Assembly: GCA_002731275.1 (NCBI GenBank)
Contig: PCBK01000052.1
Span: 412,724-476,723, forward strand
Reading direction: 5' to 3'
Length of the DNA stretch: 64,000 bases
Source: Deltaproteobacteria bacterium
GTDB taxonomy: Bacteria; Myxococcota_C; UBA6777
Positions within the stretch are counted from its first letter, which is position 1. The number at the start of each line of letters is the position of its first letter. The translations under genes and the position numbers were made by a program. The notes under the pieces are model-generated. The model had not been told where the DNA came from and did no database searches. It worked only from the letters and a program-made list of their open reading frames with translations. This document shows positions 9,041-17,728 of this stretch, piece after piece.

Positions 9041-10672
9041 ATGTCTTTGGTTTTTCGTATCTTTATCGTATTGATTTGTTTACTAGGGTTGGGTTGCAAC
9101 CCCTTCTACAATCCATTTGAAGACTTCCCCGAAAGCTGTACAACAGCCGAAGATTGTCCAGGCTACTATACCTGTGTCAACGGCAAGTGTATGGACTGCG
9201 CTCCCGGCGACACCACCAGCTGTTACGAAGGTCCAGACGGCACGAGTGGGAAAGGCGAGTGCAAAGCAGGCACCCAAACCTGCTCTCCCACAGGGACATG
9301 GGGTCCATGCCAGGGGCAGATCAAACCAACCGCACAAGAAGTCTGCGGCAACAACAAAGACGACAACTGTAACGGTATCGAAGACAAAGATGAGACATCT
9401 TGCTCAAGTTGCGTAGAAGGCACAAAGCAAGACTGCTACACAGGACCAGCCGCCACCAAAGATGTGGGGATCTGTAAAGCCGGAGAGCAGACCTGTACAG
9501 GCGGAAAATGGGGCACCTGCCAAAACGAGATCACACCAGCAGCGACGGAAACGTGTGGCAACAACCAAGACGATAATTGTGATGGTGTCGACGACGACAG
9601 CGAACCAACGTGCAACACGTGCAAAGATGGAGACACACAAGCTTGCTACTCCGGTCCTGCAACCACCAAAGGTGTGGGCATCTGTAAAGAAGGCACACAG
9701 AGCTGTTCAGGCAGCCAGTGGGGCACGTGCAAAGATGAAGTCACCCCCGCCGCGAAAGAGATCTGCACAAATGGAAAGGACGACGATTGCAACGGCAAAG
9801 TCGACAGCGAAGATCCAACCTGCCAGTGCACTGGAGGTGGCGATTGTGGGAGTGGCGATTTTTGCTACATCCGGCCAGGAGATACAACGGGGATGTGTCT
9901 GACGCCCTGCAAAGAGAATGGCGCATGCACAACAGAAGGTGCCAAGTGCACACAGCTCGGCCCAGGCTCCGCGACATTTTGTTTGAAAGTAACCTCGGAT
10001 GGCAAGTGCGACCCCAAAACCTTCCATGCTTGTCCAGCCAACCAATACTGCGACACAGACACTTGTAAAAATGTACAGGAGCTCGCCGAAGGCAAGAGCT
10101 GTGATGGTTACCAAAACCGCTGCAGCACTGGACTGATCTGTGCATTCCTCCCCCAACAAGGACGCTGCCTCAAACCCTGCACAGGTAGCTGCCCGGGGAA
10201 TGAAGAATGTGTCGAACTTCCCACAGTTTCAAGCTCCACCAGCTCCACCAAAGTCTGCCTCAAAAAATGCACCTCCGACAACGGCTGTAGCAGCACTGAG
10301 ATGTGTGAAAAGACCGACTACACCAAGGCTGACACCTACTGTATCCCCAAAGGAAATCAAGACGCGTGGCAGACGTGTCAACGGGGTTTCAGCAACTGCA
10401 AAAAAGGTCTCAAGTGTATCATCGAAGAAGGCGGAGAATACGACAAATTCCGCGCAATTGGTTACTGTACTCCACAGACCTGTACGCCCCCTCCCGCGAC
10501 CTGCCCCAACCCGGAGAGCTCTTTGGTGTTCAAAAAAGATTACATTTGCGCCGGCCACCTCGGAACCTCTTGTCTCATTCCATGCGCCAACAAACCAGAC
10601 ATCTGCAAAAAAGTCCCCGGCTTCAGCTGCCGCACTTTCCCCAACGCACCAGCTCCCTACTGCGCCCCCTGA
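9041..10672 (+). CDS. Cysteine-rich lipoprotein with three MopE-like metal-binding repeats
   Basis: ATG 9041 follows AAGGA by 9 bases and gives 543 residues. The N-terminus is a lipoprotein-type signal (MSLVFRIFIVLICLLGLGC), although Gly at -3 of the lipobox is not ideal. A short C-x5-C-type module follows, then three tandem ~70-residue repeats, each ending in a CGNNxDDNCxGxxD motif with spaced Asp/Asn, the pattern of the putative metal-binding motif named after the Methylococcus protein MopE and common in Myxococcota surface proteins. The C-terminal ~260 residues carry further Cys-rich, Dickkopf- or EGF-like modules (CxxxxxC, CSTGLIC, CPGNEEC). It is presumably surface-anchored and disulfide-rich. 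The ligand could be Ca or Cu. It converges on the transglutaminase gene with an 18-base gap. Confidence 0.8.
   Translation: MSLVFRIFIVLICLLGLGCNPFYNPFEDFPESCTTAEDCPGYYTCVNGKCMDCAPGDTTSCYEGPDGTSGKGECKAGTQTCSPTGTWGPCQGQIKPTAQEVCGNNKDDNCNGIEDKDETSCSSCVEGTKQDCYTGPAATKDVGICKAGEQTCTGGKWGTCQNEITPAATETCGNNQDDNCDGVDDDSEPTCNTCKDGDTQACYSGPATTKGVGICKEGTQSCSGSQWGTCKDEVTPAAKEICTNGKDDDCNGKVDSEDPTCQCTGGGDCGSGDFCYIRPGDTTGMCLTPCKENGACTTEGAKCTQLGPGSATFCLKVTSDGKCDPKTFHACPANQYCDTDTCKNVQELAEGKSCDGYQNRCSTGLICAFLPQQGRCLKPCTGSCPGNEECVELPTVSSSTSSTKVCLKKCTSDNGCSSTEMCEKTDYTKADTYCIPKGNQDAWQTCQRGFSNCKKGLKCIIEEGGEYDKFRAIGYCTPQTCTPPPATCPNPESSLVFKKDYICAGHLGTSCLIPCANKPDICKKVPGFSCRTFPNAPAPYCAP
9197..9829 (+). repeat. Three tandem ~210-bp coding repeats (MopE-like units)
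   Basis: Units begin near 9197, 9410 and 9620, each encoding about 70 residues that start Cys-x-x-G-(D/T)-x-x-x-C-Y and end in the Asn/Asp-rich metal-binding motif. The units are diverged rather than identical, so the duplication is old. Confidence 0.75.
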
Positions 10673-10690
10673 TCCAACGAATCCAAACCA

Positions 10691-12205
10691 TCACAAATCG
10701 ATATCGATCTTTAAACGCCCCATCAGCTGAATGAGTGAGATCTGCTTCTCCAACCCTCCCCGCACAAACACGATGTGGGTCACGTCGGCGGGAGTCTGCC
10801 CCCACGTCGCATCCACGCTTAACCACTGCTCTCCTGCGATGTGACATTCGTTCCACGCGTGGTAGTAAAAATTACCTCGTAGATAGGCGATCCCGCTGAC
10901 GATCTGACAAGGGATCGAGACCGCTCGCGCGAGCGCAGCAAATAACGTCGCATGCTCATTACAGTCACCAACACGCGTTTTTAACGTCTCGATCGCGCTA
11001 GGGATCCCAATGACGCTCTTCTTTTTGAGCGATGTGTGAACCCAACGCGCGATCGCGTCAATGGCCTCCCGTCGGGTCTTGCTCTTTGTGGTGATCTTTG
11101 TCGCCTGTTTCAAGATGTCAGGGTGGTCACTTTGCACCAAAGAAGTGGCCTTGTGTGCGTCCAGGATCTCCTGGCTCAGTTTGGCACGTCCCCGTGAGCT
11201 CGCAAACGCAGAAAAAGCAACGTCAGGGAGCTTGCCAACATCTTCTTTTTGAATCAGCAGCAGCGCTGCTTTACGTGACTGACGTCTCCTGAACAGCTCG
11301 GGAAAACTGGAGACATCGACATTGCGAAGGCGGACATGTAAGGACTTGCGTGTCTTGGGCGCCTGAATACGACCGCGAAGTTTGATCCGGGTCGCCTTGA
11401 TCATATCCACCCCCTTGCTGATCCCACGTCTCGCGCGATGGGCCCCCTCGCGTAACAAGATCATCCCAGAGGCCGAGACTTCCTTGAGCGTATCCCCTTT
11501 CTCATCGAGCCACGAGAGCATCTTGATACCTCGAAAATACTGACGCAGCTTCAATACCTTTGGATAGTGTTTACCGTGGATCTTGAGCGGCTCATATCCC
11601 ACGACCTCCACGACAGTTGGGACATAAGACATCGACTGCGGATCGAAGATCGTCGTGCGGATCTTTTTGCCAGGTTTCGGCTTCAAAGAGGCGATGTAGG
11701 GACGCAACACAGAAGAGTAAAGAGAGGGACGATACTTACGCTGAAAGCGGCGTTTGCTCCCCCCTGTATTCAGCACAACCTGAATATAAGGTCCATGCAC
11801 ACGTCCTCTCGCAGAAAACTGGCTCAACGCGGAGTGCAACTGGAAGGTAAAATGACGAAGCCCAAAACTCTTATTGACGGAGACTTTGGAGAACACAGCG
11901 ACTTGCTGTTGTGTGCCAAACAGACGCATCGCCATCAACGTCCGCTGTTGGATGACATATCCCTCTTTGTCTTTTGACGTTGTGGTGTGGACATAGCCTA
12001 TTTTGCGCTTCTTCAGGTATAGCCCCATCCAATTAGCACCAAGGGTGGGCTTTGTCTCCACGGCCCAAGGGTAAAGCTGCTCAAACTTCTCCTGACTCAA
12101 CCCATCTGAGGGATGGAGCAATTGATATAGCACCCCTACCCACAAGAGAACCACCAATACACCGAGCCAACGCACAGGCCATAGCCAATTCCAGATCCTG
12201 CTCAT
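10691..12205 (-). CDS. Membrane-anchored transglutaminase-like protein
   Basis: The 504-residue product starts at 12205 after GAGGAG. Residues ~10-30 form one membrane span (WLGVLVVLLWVGVLYQLL) without a clear cleavage site, so it is probably an inner-membrane anchor with the bulk in the periplasm. The middle ~350 residues are beta-rich and not recognised. The C-terminus is a transglutaminase-like (papain-fold) domain with the full triad: Cys415 in RVGDCNEHA, His449 in YYHAWNE and Asp465 in LSVDATWG. Family members act as proteases, amidases or cross-linkers; the substrate here is unknown. It lies 70 bases downstream of the ClpB-like gene on the same strand and may be cotranscribed with it. 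Confidence 0.85.
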   Translation of the reverse strand: MSRIWNWLWPVRWLGVLVVLLWVGVLYQLLHPSDGLSQEKFEQLYPWAVETKPTLGANWMGLYLKKRKIGYVHTTTSKDKEGYVIQQRTLMAMRLFGTQQQVAVFSKVSVNKSFGLRHFTFQLHSALSQFSARGRVHGPYIQVVLNTGGSKRRFQRKYRPSLYSSVLRPYIASLKPKPGKKIRTTIFDPQSMSYVPTVVEVVGYEPLKIHGKHYPKVLKLRQYFRGIKMLSWLDEKGDTLKEVSASGMILLREGAHRARRGISKGVDMIKATRIKLRGRIQAPKTRKSLHVRLRNVDVSSFPELFRRRQSRKAALLLIQKEDVGKLPDVAFSAFASSRGRAKLSQEILDAHKATSLVQSDHPDILKQATKITTKSKTRREAIDAIARWVHTSLKKKSVIGIPSAIETLKTRVGDCNEHATLFAALARAVSIPCQIVSGIAYLRGNFYYHAWNECHIAGEQWLSVDATWGQTPADVTHIVFVRGGLEKQISLIQLMGRLKIDIDL

Positions 12206-12236
12206 CAGATCTCCTCAACATACACGGACCATTCAC

Positions 12237-12257
12237 GCTTTGCCGAATCGGCAAAGC
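12237..12257 (-). terminator. Intergenic hairpin after the ClpB-like gene
   Basis: GCTTTGCC and GGCAAAGC flank GAATC, an 8-bp perfect stem in the 70-base gap between the ClpB-like gene and the transglutaminase gene. No U-tract follows on the - strand, so it may only attenuate transcription or protect an mRNA end. Confidence 0.35.
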
Positions 12258-12275
12258 AACCTCTCGCCCATCATG

Positions 12276-14921
12276 TCAAAGTTTCTCGCTTTTTTCCAGC
12301 GCCTGAAAGCACAACGCCCCTTCTTGCAGGAACATATGGATCGTATCTCCAGCCTTGAAGCGCTCGTCAAGCAGCTCCATTGAGAGAGGATTTTGTACAT
12401 ACTGCAAAAACGCTCTCTTGAGGGGACGCGCCCCAAACGTCGGGTCATACCCCTTCTCGGCCAGATATCTTCGCGCCTCATCAGTACAGGAGAGTGCCAG
12501 CCCTTGGACGTCAAGCATCCCCCGAAGCCGTTCAATTTGGATATCGGTGATCGCGCAAATGGTCTCGAAGCTCAAACGATGAAAGAGTAAGATCTCATCG
12601 ATACGATTCAAAAACTCAGGACGAAAATCCTGCTGTAAACTCTCCATCACCTGGGGCATCAACACTTCGTCTGAGACCTCCTCTGCGCTGAGAAGGTCCT
12701 GCGCGCCAACATTTGAGGTCAGGATGACGACAGTGTGGCGAAAATCGACAGTCTGTCCTTGTGAGTCCGTCAGGCGTCCATCGTCGAGCAGCTGTAACAG
12801 CAAGTTGAACACGTCTTTGTGGGCTTTTTCGATCTCGTCAAACAGGATCACCGCGTAGGGTTGGCGACGGATCGCCTCTGTCAATTGCCCCCCTTCATCG
12901 TGTCCAGCGTACCCTGGAGGCGCTCCCACGAGCCGAGACACCGTGTGCTTCTCCATAAACTCGGACATATCAAAACGGAGCATCGCCCGTTCGTCGTCGA
13001 ACAAAAAATCCGCGAGGGCTTTCGCCAGCTCTGTCTTTCCGACTCCTGTTGGTCCCAAAAACAGAAACGATCCGACCGGCCGATGAGGATCTGCCAGACC
13101 TGAGCGAGAGCGTCGAACAGCAGAACTGATCGCCTTGATCGCCTGTGGTTGACCGATCACACGAGCTTCCAGTCTAGACTCCATCACACGTAACTTTTTG
13201 CGTTCACTCTCCAACATCCTGGAGACAGGGATGCCCGTCCAATCAGCGACGACTTCACTGATCTCCTCGTCTTCAATCCGCTCTTTCAGCAAGCGCCGCT
13301 CACCAAAGGCTTCGAGCGCCTCCTCGATCAGCTCAAGTTCCTGTCTGAGGGATAACAACGTGTCGTACTTGAGCGTCGCAGCAAGCTCGTAATCTCCATC
13401 GCGTTCAGCCTGTCGCTCTTCCTCTTCCAATGCTTTCAGCTTTGCACGTAAGACGCGCAGCTTTGCGGTGTCCTCTCGCTCGCGTTCCCACTGTGCCTGG
13501 AGTGTTTGGTGACGTGCTTCGAGGGTCTCGATCTTATCCCTCACAGCCTGCAATTGGAGACGTCCACTTGTGGAGTCTTCACGTAGCAAGCTCTGCTCTT
13601 CGATCTTCGCCTGCATCACGCGCCTGTTAAGGTCGTCCAAGGACGTCGGTGAAGACTCCATCGCGAGGCGCATTCGGCTTGCGGCTTCGTCGATTAAATC
13701 GATCGCTTTGTCAGGCAGCGCACGCGCCGGAAGATAGCGCGTTGATAAACGAACGGCAGCTTGTAAGGCATCATCTGTAATCTGTACGCCGTGGTGAAGT
13801 TCGTATTTCGACTTGAGACCACGCAAGATCGCGAGGCACGCGTCGCTCGAAGGTTCCTCAACCCACAATGGTTGAAAAAGCCGCTGCATCGCGGCATCTT
13901 TCTCGATAAACTGTTTGTACATAGAAGGTGTGGAGATACCGATACAACGGATCTCTCCACGCGTCAGGATCGGCTTCAATAAGCCCGCCGCCTGCGCTCC
14001 ACCTTGCCCCGTACTGGCGTGTGTTAAACTGTGAAGCTCCGGTAGTACGAGGATAATATCCCCTTTGGACTGTCCAATCTCGTGGAGCAGCGTCTTAAAG
14101 CGCTCTTCAAACTCCCCACGGAACTTGGCGCCCGCGATCAATGCACCAAAATCGAGCATCACAAGGCGCTTACCAACGAGATGATGGGGAACATCCTCTC
14201 TGATGATCCTGTAAGCGAGTCCATACACACTCGCAGAACGTCCAACACCAGGTTCACCGAGCAGCACGGGGTTGTTTTTGGTCCGTCGACTGAGCACCTG
14301 CATCATCCATCTGATCTCGTCATCACGACCAATCACAGGATCGGCTTGCCCTTCAGACACCCATCTCGTCAGATCGTGTGTGTACTTGTCCAACACCCCT
14401 TCTCCACCCTCCACCTCGGCAGACTGCTCCTCCAACATAGTGGAGGACACATAGGACAAGGAGTGCTCAACCACACCGGGATGGTTTGCGCCTTCGAGCT
14501 CGCGTAAGGTCTCCTCGATCTGCACGCGCTCAACGCCAAAAGAGCGCAAGAATAGCGAAGTCAAGCCGACCTTCTCATCGAGGATCGCGAACAGCAGAGC
14601 ACACGTCTCCACGTGCTGTTTTCCCTGCTTTTGGGCCATCTTATCGGCATTTTGGAGAAGAGAGGTCAAGCGCTTTGAGCGCAGAGGAGAGGTGTGGGAG
14701 TGTTTTGCGAGTCCGGAGAGATGGGCAGTGACACGGCGCTTCAGCCCTGCGATATCGAACGAGAGGGTTGCAAAGATCGCGTGGGCTTGGCCTGTCGATG
14801 AGGTCAATAAAGCGAGGAGGAGATGCTCGGGGAGCCATTCGCGATGTTGAGACTTTACCGCGATCTGTTCGGACGCAAGGAGCACTTCAGCCGCCTGTTG
14901 TGTGTAGTGTTCAAAGGACAT
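12276..14921 (-). CDS. ClpB/ClpC-family AAA+ paralogue with degenerate first ATPase domain
   Basis: An 881-residue Hsp100 protein: Clp N-domain (~1-145), NBD1 (~180-410), coiled-coil middle region (~420-545) and NBD2 (~570-870). NBD2 looks competent (Walker [10 protein letters not shown], Walker B ILFDEIEKAH). NBD1 does not: Walker A is GEPGVGRS (Lys to Arg, codon 14238-14240), Walker B reads LVLPELH instead of hhFIDELH (Asp to Pro, codon 14040-14042), the arginine-finger pair RRF is RLF, and sensor 1 is changed. The NBD2 pore loop is GYAGH rather than GYVGY. ATG 14921 was taken as start; TTG 14927 is closer to AGGAG and also possible. A canonical clpB lies at 29703. The paralogue probably has altered ATPase or threading activity. 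It follows the DUF1844 gene by 73 bases. Confidence 0.9.
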   Translation of the reverse strand: MSFEHYTQQAAEVLLASEQIAVKSQHREWLPEHLLLALLTSSTGQAHAIFATLSFDIAGLKRRVTAHLSGLAKHSHTSPLRSKRLTSLLQNADKMAQKQGKQHVETCALLFAILDEKVGLTSLFLRSFGVERVQIEETLRELEGANHPGVVEHSLSYVSSTMLEEQSAEVEGGEGVLDKYTHDLTRWVSEGQADPVIGRDDEIRWMMQVLSRRTKNNPVLLGEPGVGRSASVYGLAYRIIREDVPHHLVGKRLVMLDFGALIAGAKFRGEFEERFKTLLHEIGQSKGDIILVLPELHSLTHASTGQGGAQAAGLLKPILTRGEIRCIGISTPSMYKQFIEKDAAMQRLFQPLWVEEPSSDACLAILRGLKSKYELHHGVQITDDALQAAVRLSTRYLPARALPDKAIDLIDEAASRMRLAMESSPTSLDDLNRRVMQAKIEEQSLLREDSTSGRLQLQAVRDKIETLEARHQTLQAQWEREREDTAKLRVLRAKLKALEEEERQAERDGDYELAATLKYDTLLSLRQELELIEEALEAFGERRLLKERIEDEEISEVVADWTGIPVSRMLESERKKLRVMESRLEARVIGQPQAIKAISSAVRRSRSGLADPHRPVGSFLFLGPTGVGKTELAKALADFLFDDERAMLRFDMSEFMEKHTVSRLVGAPPGYAGHDEGGQLTEAIRRQPYAVILFDEIEKAHKDVFNLLLQLLDDGRLTDSQGQTVDFRHTVVILTSNVGAQDLLSAEEVSDEVLMPQVMESLQQDFRPEFLNRIDEILLFHRLSFETICAITDIQIERLRGMLDVQGLALSCTDEARRYLAEKGYDPTFGARPLKRAFLQYVQNPLSMELLDERFKAGDTIHMFLQEGALCFQALEKSEKL

Positions 14922-14994
14922 CGTCAACAGTGCTCCTGTGTAAGGCGAAGGATACGCCGAGTATTTGGCCGCTCAAGCAAAAAACGCTACATCA

Positions 14995-15297
14995 CTATAT
15001 GCACTTTTTCTTGGCTTCGACAAAACGCATACGAAGATCGAACAACAGACTCGCGAGCATCTTCTCTTCATCGCGTTCGAGATTGCCCTGTGTTTTCTCT
15101 TTCAACATCTCGAGGATCTCGATGGTCTGTTTGGCGAGGATGAGCTGTGCTTTTCCGGACTCTCCACCATTTTGCGCCTCTTCGAGCTGCATATTGGCAG
15201 TATGAGAGAGAGAAAAGATGAACGCCGAGAAATTGATTCCGGGGATCTCATCCGCTGGGAAACTGTCATTGGAATTTGTTTTGTCTTCAGTCTTCAT
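14995..15297 (-). CDS. DUF1844 family protein
   Basis: A 100-residue cytoplasmic protein starting at 15297; GGAG is ~13 bases upstream, so initiation looks weak. The frame is open for 63 more codons upstream, but that part has no family-like sequence. The core INFSAFIFSLSHTANMQLEE, then LAKQTIEILEMLKEKTQGNL and LASLLFDLRMRFVE, matches the DUF1844 family, which is widespread in former Deltaproteobacteria and has no established function. It is helical with a conserved Leu/Glu pattern. It lies just upstream of the ClpB paralogue on the same strand. Confidence 0.85.
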   Translation of the reverse strand: MKTEDKTNSNDSFPADEIPGINFSAFIFSLSHTANMQLEEAQNGGESGKAQLILAKQTIEILEMLKEKTQGNLERDEEKMLASLLFDLRMRFVEAKKKCI

Positions 15298-15614
15298 AGC
15301 CCAATATATCTCCGCATGGTTCAAAAGGGAACATCGGCCTGCGTGAAAAGGGGGGAATGTGCTCTGTTGAGGATGAACAAGTGCTGAGAAAAATTTGTTC
15401 CCAATGCACGTCCAAACCAAGAGCGCGATCACGTTCAAGCAAAATGGTTTCAAACGAAGAGATAACGCAGAGTTTGACAAAAGCAAGCGAAAATTCGCTT
15501 TCGGCCTTATGCCCGTATGGGGTTTCTACGAAGCAAGTGTACAGAAAAGCTGTGAAAGCATTCGATGTATTGGGAAAAGAGAGAGTGTTTCAGGAGGGAG
15601 AGGTGGGAGGCTGC
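15298..15614. other. 317-base intergenic stretch, no gene recognised
   Basis: It separates two small same-strand genes. Several frames are open through it by chance, including a + strand one running into the antisense of neighbouring genes, but none has a ribosome-binding site or family resemblance. It probably holds the promoter of the DUF1844/ClpB-like genes; no clear hexamers were found. Confidence 0.4.
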
Positions 15615-15911
15615 TCAGGATTCACCGGACTCTTCAGAAACCATAGAGGGCATGGTTTCAAGTGCGGGTGTATCATCTTCATAACGAAGTTTGTAGAAGT
15701 CTTCGAGATTGCTGTTGAGCCAGGAGTTCAGGCGCTCTTCACGTCCATCAGTGATGGGTGCGCCATCTTGATCGAGCCAGCGAGCGTTTGCCATGGTGTC
15801 GGGAAGCTCATCTTTGTACTTTTCAATCTCTTTGGGGTCCATCAAGTGATGGCGTTGGCTACGATTGATAAAGCGGATGTCATGTTTCAAGGTGGTACGG
15901 TAACGATCCAT
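15615..15911 (-). CDS. Small hydrophilic hypothetical protein
   Basis: Start ATG 15911, seven bases after GAGGAG, giving 98 residues; an upstream extension of the frame lacks a site. The product is charged and soluble, with Arg/His/Asp-rich segments (DRYRTTLKHDIRFINRSQRHH, then PKEIEKYKDELPDTM) and an acidic C-terminus. No signal peptide, membrane span or known motif is visible. The strong ribosome-binding site is the main reason to accept it. It lies 149 bases downstream of the zinc-ribbon kinase gene. Confidence 0.6.
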   Translation of the reverse strand: MDRYRTTLKHDIRFINRSQRHHLMDPKEIEKYKDELPDTMANARWLDQDGAPITDGREERLNSWLNSNLEDFYKLRYEDDTPALETMPSMVSEESGES

Positions 15912-16060
15912 AACCAGTCTCCTCGCGTTGTTTGTCGAACGTGTTCGGGTACTTCCATAAAGAGAAACAGGAAGCCGGCCGAAAGAGCTACAGGAGTATG
16001 CCACGAGATAGGCTCTGCGTCAACAGCTTTTGCACAAAATGGCAACAAAAACAAGTGGCC

Positions 16061-17689
16061 TTACATGGGGAGTTCTTCGATGAGTTTGACGGTTCGTGTG
16101 CGTTTTGTCTTTCGGACCTTCCAGGTGAATGAGTGTTTCACATACCCTTTTTTGCGCAGCTCAACACGCAGCCTTCGTCCGAGCTTTGCGCGCCAGCGAA
16201 GTGGCGTACGCCCTCGTTTACGTCCATTGATGTAAACCGTCGCACGAGAGGGCTTGGAACGCAAGCGCAACAGGATTTTCTTGGGCTTTTGAGCGGGTCT
16301 CCGTGGTGCAGGACGTCGTTTGGGGATCGGTTCTGACTCAGGGGTCGTTCGCGCTTCTGGGGCGGCTTTTGCTTCGGGCCGGACACCAGCATCTTTCACA
16401 GGCGCAAGGCGCTCAGGTGGTGCAGCGGCGTCAGGTTCGACCTCAATCCATACAGCCTTGCCAGGTTTTCTTCTTTTGGGCACCTTCGGCTGCTCTGGTG
16501 TGGGGAACAAGATGGAGAAGAGCGTCACTGCGATGAGTAGCACGAGAACGGCTGCGCCGACGCCGAGCGCGATATCACGAGTCTGCATTCTTCCGAGACC
16601 TGGGACCTTATCGTATTCAATTTCAGGACGCGGTGGTCGGGGAGGTGGCGCTTTCTTGGTGTCGAGTTCGAGATAGAGATCTTCGTAATTGGGTTCGATG
16701 TCAGAAGCCGCCATCGCTTCGGCGAGTGCATCATAAAAAGCTTGCGGATTTTGAAAGCGCAGCTCTCGTTCTTTCGCGATGGCTTTTGCAAAGACAGCTT
16801 CGAGCTCTGGAGAAAAGGTCCGCTCTGGCGCGAGTTGTGCGAGTGTCGGAGGGAGGGCTTCGAGATGCAAACGCATCGTCCCTTTGAGAGAGCCCCCATC
16901 AAAGACTCGTCGTCCAGTGAGGAATTCACCGAGTATAATACCGCAAGCATAGAGGTCTGTTCTCCCGTCAATCAGGTCCATTTGTCCCCGCACCTGCTCA
17001 GGTGCCATATAAAATGGTGTACCGACGATGACGCCCTTTTTTTCGAGTACATTTTCGGTGGTTTTTTCTTTTCCACCTTCTTCGAGTTTGGCCTCGTATG
17101 TCTGGCCGACCATTTTCGCGATACCAAAGTCGACGATCTTGAGGAGGATACGCGCGCGACCTCCCGTGGTGAGCATGATATTCTCGGGTTTCAAATCGCG
17201 GTGGACGATCCCTCTATCATGTGCAAAAGACAAAGCATCGAGAAGCTGCGAGAAGACAGCGAGGATCCAGGCGCGATCCAGCTCCTCGTTGTATCGCCAG
17301 ATCTTGAACAGGCTGCGCCCTTCAAGCCACTCAGTGACGAGATAAAATCCGACCTCATCGTCGCTGCCGGAGTCGAGCACTTGGACGACATTCTCGTGTC
17401 GCAGCTCTGCCATAACGAGCGCTTCTTGTTGGAAGCGTTCGATAAAATGTTCTTTGTCTGCCATCTCTGGCGCGAGGATCTTGACGGCAAACGATTTACC
17501 GAGTGTGATATGACGCGCTTCGTAGACCGCTCCAAACCCCCCTCCTCCGATACGACGGACGAGTTTATAGTTGCCAGCCTCTCGCTCGACGAGAGAAGGC
17601 CAAGAGTCGTCAAAGGGGAACTTACAACGGCCACATTGTGAGCTCTCGTCGGGGTTTTCGTGTTGACATTCAGTGCAGACTACAGCCAT
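16061..17689 (-). CDS. Zinc-ribbon Ser/Thr protein kinase with PEGA domain
   Basis: A 542-residue eukaryotic-like kinase. Residues 5-25 are a zinc ribbon (CTECQHENP, CGRCKFP). The kinase domain spans ~40-310 with GGGGFGAVYEA (P-loop), FAVKIL (ATP Lys), HRDLKPENIM (catalytic loop), VDFGIAK (DFG) and GTPFYMAPEQ (activation segment end), so it should be active. A single membrane span lies near residue 375-398 (ALGVGAAVLVLLIAVTLF). An extracytoplasmic Pro/Arg-rich linker leads to a C-terminal PEGA domain (SKPSRATVYINGRKRGRTPL), which often binds surface polymers or proteins. Start 17689 follows GAGAGG. The metallo-hydrolase gene is 39 bases upstream, and the two are probably one operon. Confidence 0.93.
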   Translation of the reverse strand: MAVVCTECQHENPDESSQCGRCKFPFDDSWPSLVEREAGNYKLVRRIGGGGFGAVYEARHITLGKSFAVKILAPEMADKEHFIERFQQEALVMAELRHENVVQVLDSGSDDEVGFYLVTEWLEGRSLFKIWRYNEELDRAWILAVFSQLLDALSFAHDRGIVHRDLKPENIMLTTGGRARILLKIVDFGIAKMVGQTYEAKLEEGGKEKTTENVLEKKGVIVGTPFYMAPEQVRGQMDLIDGRTDLYACGIILGEFLTGRRVFDGGSLKGTMRLHLEALPPTLAQLAPERTFSPELEAVFAKAIAKERELRFQNPQAFYDALAEAMAASDIEPNYEDLYLELDTKKAPPPRPPRPEIEYDKVPGLGRMQTRDIALGVGAAVLVLLIAVTLFSILFPTPEQPKVPKRRKPGKAVWIEVEPDAAAPPERLAPVKDAGVRPEAKAAPEARTTPESEPIPKRRPAPRRPAQKPKKILLRLRSKPSRATVYINGRKRGRTPLRWRAKLGRRLRVELRKKGYVKHSFTWKVRKTKRTRTVKLIEELPM

Positions 17690-17728
17690 CGATTTTCGCC
17701 TCTCATGTGCGCAAAGAAAGAAGTCGGT

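Noticed and set aside
15357-16235. 292-codon open frame on the + strand
   Set aside because: It is antisense to the small hydrophilic gene and the kinase 3' end, without ribosome-binding site or family features.
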